This document shows, one piece after another, positions 25,101 through 34,100 of a stretch of DNA of 64,000 nucleotides (its first letter is position 1; the number at the start of each line of letters is the position of its first letter). Both the position numbers and the translations under genes were made by a program. Where the stretch lies: contig CM072158.1 in assembly GCA_036850595.1 (NCBI GenBank), forward strand, positions 17,817,044 through 17,881,043, in the 5' to 3' direction. The DNA is from Rhyacichthys aspro (taxonomy: Eukaryota > Chordata > Actinopteri > Gobiiformes > Rhyacichthyidae). The notes under the pieces were generated by a model. The model was given only the letters and a program-made list of their open reading frames with translations. It had not been told where the DNA came from and did no database searches.

Positions 25101-28100
25101 CTTATAGATTACACTGAGAGAGGGCAGTTGTGATCCATTACTTGCCTGAAAGCATGAAGTTATAACATGGATGGTTTGATTTTTTTTTTTTTTTTTGCAT
25201 TTTAATGTCATGGTGATTGGACAAAGGGACTCCTTCCACAACCTCCCTGTATATACGTTCCTCCTTGACATTGTTTGTCTGACCAACATTTACAAAACTG
25301 TAAAAAATCTAAAAGTTGTTTTTAGACTTTGGAATCAGTTGGTCAACCAAAGGGCCTTTATGACTAAAACGTGATTGTAATATTTGTGCTCCTGTTGCCG
25401 TCTAGACTAAACACAGAATTCCATAAGCTTTACATGTATAGGTTAACTGAAATATAGAAGCTTGAAATCAAATCCTAGCACTGTATGTATCGGTGGTTGT
25501 TTATCCTTGCCATGGCCGTGACTGTAAATATGGAGAACAGAGATCCCTCTTTTCTCTCTCGCTCCAACAACCACAGACTAATTACATTTCAAAATAATTG
25601 TGGCCACTTTTCTTTCCATTTCATGCCAGAGATTGTGATGAAACCCAATGGAACGCTGTGTGTAATTAAATCCGTTCTATTTATTAAGACCAAAAAAAGC
25701 AGCTGAAATGAAAAATAGAGACAGACAAAAGACGGGGCAGGAGTTAGTGTTTTGTTTTTAATAGAGCTCAGGCTGGGGAGCACACAAGGACAGGACGATC
25801 AGGCAACATTCGGCTCAGTCTTGTTCAGTGTGTGCACCGACATGCCTCACTTTTATATCTGAGACCTCCTCCCACATCACTGGAATTCACAGATTAAAAC
25901 AACAAGATAATGTGAAGATTGATGTCCCAAATGAAGTCCACAGTTAGTCTAATTGGTTGTGACTTTATGAAACAGTGGAGACGTTACAGTTTCTATTTAT
26001 TTTCTTCTTTATGTCAGTCCATTTTTAGCATTTTGGGACTAGAGAAGAAGAGAACAAGAAAATATTTCTCATAAGATTTTGGAAGGTTATATAATTGTTC
26101 AAAACATAAACATCACATTTGTAACTATTGAAATAATAATGTATTTAATTATTTAGCAAGCATCTTTTAACAATGTACTAGTTAGAAAATATTAAGTACT
26201 GCATGCATTTTCTTTGTAGAGAGAATTAAATCTCTCACAAAAGTCTTCATTTATGTCCCAGTGATGCAGTCTATCTTAATAGTTAATGCAATGTGTTTAT
26301 CTGAATCTGTATAACATAAGACCATCTTTTAAGTAAATATCTTCTTTGTCATTTTGCAGTAATTCTCCATACAGTTCCCAGCAGTAGGGCGCACTTACAC
26401 CAGGGCCATTTGAACCATTCCGTGTCTTCATCATGATGTATCGTTTGTTTACAGCCATCTTAATTACTTCTTAATTATATGCTTTGTGGTTTACATGCCC
26501 TTTGTTTACGAGACGTGTGAAATTGCTCGTTCTACTCTACTTTCCAAAATGTCACACTATAAGCCCAGTGATATTTATTTTAAGTTACGATAGACACAGT
26601 CCTCCACTGCATTTCTGGATTATGTACAAGGAGTGAGACGAATGAACGCATTATGCATTACGCCCTGTACACGGGTCGTAGTAGGGCAACTTTGTATGTG
26701 TGAGCTACTATTCCGTGCCGTGGCCCACCTCTTCCGACTGTACTAAAGACTTGAAGCATTCTGTTCTCAAGCATGGATGGGAGCGCTCACGATAGCCAAA
26801 GAAACCAGACTTTAGGGGCGTTTCAGGCCTCCACATTTTTAGCCAATGAGGCGTGTTGTTTCCTTTAAAGCATTTTAGTAGAGTCTGTGTCTAAAGTGTT
26901 GATTTGCATTTTGCCTTAATGAAGGCTTGAGTAAGCTAATCTCTTCAGGCATATCTTATATTAACAAGCAAGCACAGGTCTCAAAACAATCTGTGTGTAA
27001 TTTCTCCATGTGGTATTTGATGTTCTGTACCTGTCCTGCATAATATAGCCCCTGAGCATATAGTGACTTGGTAGCTTTTAGTTGGTGTAATCTATAAGCT
27101 TGTGTATAAAGCAGCTAAATATCTTTATAATTTTGGAAATGTCTCCTACCCTCTCACTGTCAGCAAAAATACAAAATACACATACAACTCAGTAAAAGAC
27201 ACACAATTCCACTTATTACCTTTTGCACATTCTCCCATTCATTTCTCAACTTGTTGAACCCCAAAAACTAAAGGCAGTAGTGAGGTGAAATTTGATCGTT
27301 TCCTGCTCAGATTGCAGCTGGAAAAGAATTTCACACCTGCCAAACATCCACCCACTGCTTCCACAGTAACAACATGTAGCCATGTCTGTCTGAAGAGCAA
27401 GTTGTGCCATTTAGATTTTGCTGTTTGTTTAAAATTACTTTATTATTGCTTTCCTTTGACCTTAAAAACCAAGACATAATGCTTCCACTGCGGTTCCTTC
27501 ACAGTAAATTATAATCAAACACATGCGTAGTTACATGATATGTCCTTGTATTTGCACTGACATAGTAGTAACTTCTTACTCAAAAGTCCGTATTAAAGCA
27601 GTGGCACCGTGTTGTTGCTCCTTTTCCCATGAGCTCACTGTCTGTGGGCAGCTTGTCTGGTTAATAGGCATGTCTGTTCCTTGACTCATCCTGTCCCAGA
27701 GTACAGGGAGAGATTCTTCAGAGTTGTAAGCTCAGCAGTTCTACATATTCAATGTCGTAAACATTCTCATCCTCATCCTAAGGCTCACAATGAAGGAACT
27801 AGAATTCCAAGTAGCTTTGCCTCATAGTACGCAAATGTCTCACTTTTTCTACTCCAAACTGAAGGCTGTGAGACCAGATATTTGCTAAATTTAGCAAAAA
27901 ATGTCTGCCCCCCAAAGAAGCCAGACGTAGAGGTCAGAGGTCACTTAAATAGCCCCTGTCTCTGATGGGTATCTGTACCAGGAAGACGCTGCTAAGTGGT
28001 GGGTGGGGGTCATGGAGGTTAAGGCCTGCTATAAAAGCTTTGGGGAGTGTTACAGAAAATGCTACAGGAGAGCATAAAGCTCTGCTTAGCCTTTTCTTAC

Positions 28101-31100
28101 TGGAGCACTAGAGTATGGATCAATACATGTCAATCTCTATTGTCAAAAGTGATGAATTTTTTCTAAGTAAGCGTATGGACTCCTTTGGTAATGAGTCAGT
28201 CAATGTTTCTTGTGAATAAAAAATATTGTCTTTGCTGTCCGCATTGTATTAAACACAAACAGAATGTGTCACATTAAATAATGACGCCCTAAAATGTAGG
28301 AAACTGGTATAGTAAGAGCATTGGGAGTAAACTGTAAAAATGTGACAAATACAATAGAAGTCACATGTAGTATAATAGTACGTACATTTGAGGGAAGACA
28401 CTCTGCTTCAGAGCCCACATTCAGACCCTGTCAGTTCAGGTGCCCACTGCTCAGCTAAACAACCCATCAAGCCTGGCTAGGCTAGTGTAATAATAAGCAC
28501 CTAGCATCTCTGTGCCCCTCCTTTGTGGTCTGGGAGGTGTGTATGGTGTGAGAACCTGCTTATGTTGTGGAACTAAATAAAACGGTTAGTAAGAGCGCAC
28601 AACCGCGGGTATTCTGCGGTGTTCCCTAAGTGTAACATATGGGCTCAGTTTAGCTGAGGTTAAACTCAAATGTGGACTTCCTTTGGCAGCTTTCCGAAAA
28701 TACTGCAGTGTATACAGCGACTGGACTACAAACATTCCATCACAGCTTTAAAATTTTAGGCCAAGATTGGACTGCAGTCTGGCATTACAACATTACTTAA
28801 AATACTACTACAATGTTATGACCACTGAGCGCACTGTGGATAACTTTCCCGGTACTCTGTGCTTCTCCTCACTCAAATCCAAACAGGCCCTGATATCACA
28901 GAACTGGACCCAGTGAAATCAAATCAAAGTTCATCTGCTGATCATGAGTGCTGCCATGTTGATCAAAAACTGAACCCTTGTGGTTTTTCTGCTGCGGTCA
29001 GAGGCAGGATTGTTTATCCACTGCTGCACTCTTGTCTTTCCTCTGCGCTGTCCTGACCTCACAGTGTGTTTAGTGTCCACAGAATAGTTTTGGGTAGCGC
29101 TTAATAGCTTTACGGTGTTTTATGTCTGGCATTTTTGTCGGATTATCGTGCACAGTGGGGACATGTGTTTTTTTTCTTTTAATTTTCGTATTGTATATTA
29201 CACTGTACACTTTTATAGTATGATCCTAGTCACACTGCCATCACCTCAACCCCAATAGACAATTCAAATTTTTTTCATTTAATACAATTATTCCCTTGCT
29301 TTTTATGTGCAATGTCAACACAATACAATGACTTACTAAATTAGTGAGTTGACTGTTTCGATATATGATAATGGGCTAAACATAACAGAAGCAGTATTTT
29401 TACATACCATTGGCCCGTTCCATCCATCTTGTCTCTATCACAGTGGATGGTTAAATCACAGGTCAGAAGTTCATTATCCTCATGTTGGTTCCAATTTGCT
29501 GATGTAAACATTTTGGAGTTGGGACTTTAAGCAATTAGGATCTTGCATTTCAGTAATTTGGTCCTGAAATCTCTCTGATTATACGGCTGGTGTTTGGTGT
29601 ACACAATCTCTAAGATCTTGCTAAAAGGCATTAAAAAGTGCTGCCTGTTGGCACATAGCCAAGATGCATAAATCAATAAGTGGATGACATGTCACAAAAA
29701 TGCCCCGTTATGTGTTTACATCTATTTTTTAACAATTACACTTGTGCTCTAGTTTTCTATATTAATTATCATTTCTCTTCAGTGTCACCACATCCATTAT
29801 TCAAGATTCCTTTGGGCCCTGGCAATAGCAATGGGGCTTCACATAGAGAAACTGTAATCTTTTTCCATCAAATTAGGGTTTGCGCAGATGGCTATATTTG
29901 CCATTGTTGGAAAACAAAAACTCTTAACTCTTTAAAAATTATATCCAGTTCCAGACCAATGTGTTATTTCCTGCATTTTTTAAAATTTTTTTTTTTTTTT
30001 TAATAGTAAATGTGATGCTAAGGAAACACTTCCTGTTCTCTTTTGTGTTTGCAGGTGGAGCAGTCTAAAGTTCTCGTAAAGGAAGGAGGTGTCCAACTTC
30101 TGCTCACTATCGTTGATACTCCAGGATTTGGTGACGCGGTTGACAACAGCAACTGGTGAGCTCAGTCCTGTCCTCCTAAATTACTTACATTTGTGCTTAA
30201 TTACTTGCTACCAGCAATATTATGAATGAATGAATATGTCTTTCTCCAGCTGGCAGCCGGTGATTGATTACATCGATAGTAAATTTGAGGACTACCTCAA
30301 TGCAGAGTCCCGGGTCAACAGACGGCAGATGCCTGACAACAGGGTGCAATGCTGCCTGTATTTCATTGCTCCTTCTGGACATGGGTAGGTTCTAATGGCA
30401 CCAAATTCAATTAAAGCTACTAATGCTTCTTGCTAGACTTGAACAATCACATTTTAATTTATATTTTCATCTTAACGTTACTATTAACTATTTGCTGTAG
30501 TAAACAGCCTTCCAATAGAAAGACTAAAATATTATGTATTAAGTAAAATCTAGTGGTAACAATAGATCTTTTATTCATTTAATTTGCACATCAAAAGTCA
30601 AGAACTAGAACCTCTTGGTACATGCTGCTTACTTAGTTATCGGATCCAATGTTAATTGTGAAGAATCTAAATCTGCAATCTTAAACCCTGTTAAGAATGG
30701 AAGCCAATTGCTGCTTGGGTTGTGATTTCTGTTGTATTTACCCGTTCATTTCTCGAGGAGTTTGTTTTGTGCTAAGGTGCTGTTTAGCTCCACTGGTTCA
30801 TGACTCAAAGGGGAGACGTCTGTGGCCTCCCGCTGCTCAAAGGCAGGAATAACATTGGTGTAATGTGTCCTGAGCTCACTGACCTCCAGGCCCCATTCCT
30901 CCTCCCATCTGTGTCTCAGCTCTGGTCTGGGCCAAACTCACACTTACAGTTGCCTAAGCTGTTTCACACAACCGAGGGCTGGTTTGGCAGACTGTGTCCT
31001 ATGAGCTAATTATTTATTTATAATTGAACATTAAGTCATTTGATTTATGTTCCTCTTTGTGTGCGTAAAGGGGTTTTCTTTTTGATGTTTACTTTTATGT

Positions 31101-34100
31101 TTTGTGAAATTCAAAAACCCTTAGCTGGAGGATTTCTCGGCAAATCTTTGCAAACAGATCTGGCCCAGTGCCCCATCTGTTATGTGCTCATCAGTGAATG
31201 GAAGTCAAATCAAGCTTTTGTTTTGGGTTTAAATGAAGTCCAACCTCCTGTCAGATAGTTTTGCTGTAATTTAATAATCCATGAGCTGGATTTTTACGTT
31301 TGTGACGTTAAAGTCCAACTTTTGTTGGGGTTTTTTCATAAAGTTCTTTTGTACATTTTAAATGTCTATATTCGACCACAGTATTGTATAAATGTAGCTC
31401 ACAAAAGTGTGGTAAAAAACACAATAAATTATAGAGCGTGGTGTGCCCGGACATAGACATACACATAAAATAGCAAAAACCATAATGGCGTTTAAAAATT
31501 GTTTTCCGAGTTTTAAACAGCTACGATTTACTGTGTGGTCTGAGGCGTCCAGATGTGCACGTTGAGGTCAGCCAAGCCATGAAACATGCCTGTCAGCCGC
31601 GTCGCCTTTAAGAGCAAGGCTTCTCAACGCCAACATCTGTCCTCTGTGCTTCCTCCTGCAGACTCAAACCCCTTGATATTGAATTTATGAAACGGTTACA
31701 TGAAAAGGTCAACATCATCCCACTCATCGCCAAAGCTGACACAATGACGCCCGAGGAGTGCCAACAGTTTAAGAAACAGGTGAGGCTCCATAGTAAATCC
31801 CGATACTGGTGTGTGCCTTTTACGACACAGCCAAATGTTACTGTTTTAACAGATGTGTTTTAGTTTGTCTATTACAACCTGTAACCTCGGCTCCTCACAC
31901 TGACTTTTACCACTTGTTCCACCATCACTAAATAGATTTTTCACTGAACGTCACCAAAAGATTCCTTCCTTATGTAACCATTTTTGTACAAATTTTCTGT
32001 GTTGTTGAGCAATTAACCATCCTACCACATATCTGTTTCCCAGAATTACCCATTCTTACGAGGTGTTATTTTTGCAGCGAATACAACAGGTAACTTGGTA
32101 ATGATCCCCAGTAAAACATAGAGATACTGCAAAACAGACACACAGCTTTATGTGACATGCATTTATGGTCATCTGTCACAAGTCTTGTAAAAACAACCAG
32201 AATGTGAGTGTCATATGTTGTACCAGTCATAAATATTTCTTTTACTGCTTCTTTTAATGTAACACTCATCAGGAGTTCTTTAATTTTGTGTTGTATTACA
32301 AACTTTAAATGGGCAGATGCTTGTGTGTGTATAAGGTTAGTTTGTTCCACTCTTTATGTCTATTGACCACACTCTGACTCTGCTGTGAATATTGACTGTA
32401 ACAGTCCTATATCTGTCCCACATACAGCTTGTTTTACTGATTTAACCTTTTACCGTTTTCCTTGTTTTTTCCATTCTACCCTGTTCCTGTACAGATTATG
32501 AGAGAAATTCAGGAGCACAAAATCAAAATCTACGAATTCCCAGAGACAGATGACGAGGAGGAAATGAAGATTGTCAGGAAAATCAAGGTGTGTTTGTGTA
32601 TTTTCTAATTGATACTGTTAAATATTAAATGTTACGGTCTAGTGTGTGTGTGTGTGTGTGTGTGTGTTAGTGTACACCCACAGTCAGCAGGGTATTTTTA
32701 GCCATTGTCCACGAGCTATGCAACAGTTGTGTCCCCTCCCTCGTCTCTGCAGGATCGTTTACCCTTGGCTGTAGTCGGCAGTAACACCATTATTGAGGTC
32801 AATGGAAAGCGAGTGCGTGGAAGGCAGTACCCCTGGGGCGTGGCCGAAGGTGAGAGGTCATAGGTCAGCTGATCATATGCTGCAGATGGATCAATACAGT
32901 GGACTCTTTGTCCTATAGAAGCCAAAATTTTTCCTCTTTTATTGAATTATTGGGCAAACATCATGTGTTAATTATTTTCAAAGCAGTAATGTGGTCCATG
33001 TGCTTCTGTTTTGTCAATCTCTGCATGTGATTGGTTGTATGTATTGGAGTTAGTGCAACAGTCTGACATCACTTTCACTTGTTTAAACTTTGAGTTTCAA
33101 CCTATGTTGTGAGAAACGGTTTTGGTAGCTTTGTCACCATGAGTTGCTGTTTACACCAAAAATAGGAATATTTCTGAGTGCTTTTGACTTCACACAGGAA
33201 GTAGAGATGACAATGTAGTGACAGAGAACCGTGATGTGGTGTGAATATAACTGAACTTTCAGGTATCCACTTTAAAAAAATACATTTGAGGCACCAATGA
33301 GAACATTCCACATCACATCCTACTTTTCTCTAGTCTCTGTTTTAAATCACTTCACTGTGGATACATCATGAGGCGTCACACTGAAACTTCTATCGTTCTT
33401 TGGGAGTGAGTTTTGGAATACCAAAAATGTTTTTGGCTGTATGTCAGCGTAAATATGGAGAGGGCGGGAAAAGAGAGCACAGAGGGCAAGGTCCCTGAGA
33501 AGCTATGTTAAGTCGCTCCACCACAGCTCTTGAAAGAAACCTCAGGGGACTGAGTCAAGTTAAGAGACTCATCGTGACACCTGCTGGTTGTGTCTGGGAC
33601 TGCAGAATTCTCCTCAAGCTCACATTCAGAAAAGCACAGGACATTTCAAAAGGACTAACCTTAAAATATTAAATGACCTTTCAAACATTTAACAATAGTG
33701 ATTTCTACACAATATAGAGGCACAAGAAAAAGCAAGTGAAATAAGTTTTTTCTCATCATAAAATGGAAACTTTTTCTTCTCTTTTAACAGTGGAAAATGG
33801 TGAGCATTGTGACTTTACAATCCTCCGGAACATGCTTATCAGGTAAACAAAACATGGCTTTTCTGCACAATTTCATTTACTAATTTACTAACTAATTTTT
33901 CCTAAAGATCTACTTTGTACATGGTCCCTGCAGGGTCTTAAAAAAATTGTAAAATATAAAAAGGTAATTTGATATCATTTGTCAAGATGAAAGTTTTAAA
34001 TATAATTCAGTTCAATACCTTATTCCCCACCCTCCCAATATATATTTAACAGAAAACACAGTTGCAGTTCTCAGATGAAGGCTAGAACTTTGGGGAAAAT

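Larger units (their letters stand above)
19877..30054 (+). other. septin 7 intron 3
   Basis: A 10.2-kb intron, the largest in the gene. It contains a perfect 16-bp hairpin (19991-20026), an adjoining MITE-like fragment (about 20055-20195), a MITE with inverted ends (24042-24289) and several T-runs. No exon-like frame was recognised. Confidence 0.85.

Noticed and set aside
26386..26400. CTCF-like sequence CCAGCAGTAGGGCGC
   Set aside because: One base out of register with the core consensus, so the key GGC position does not align.
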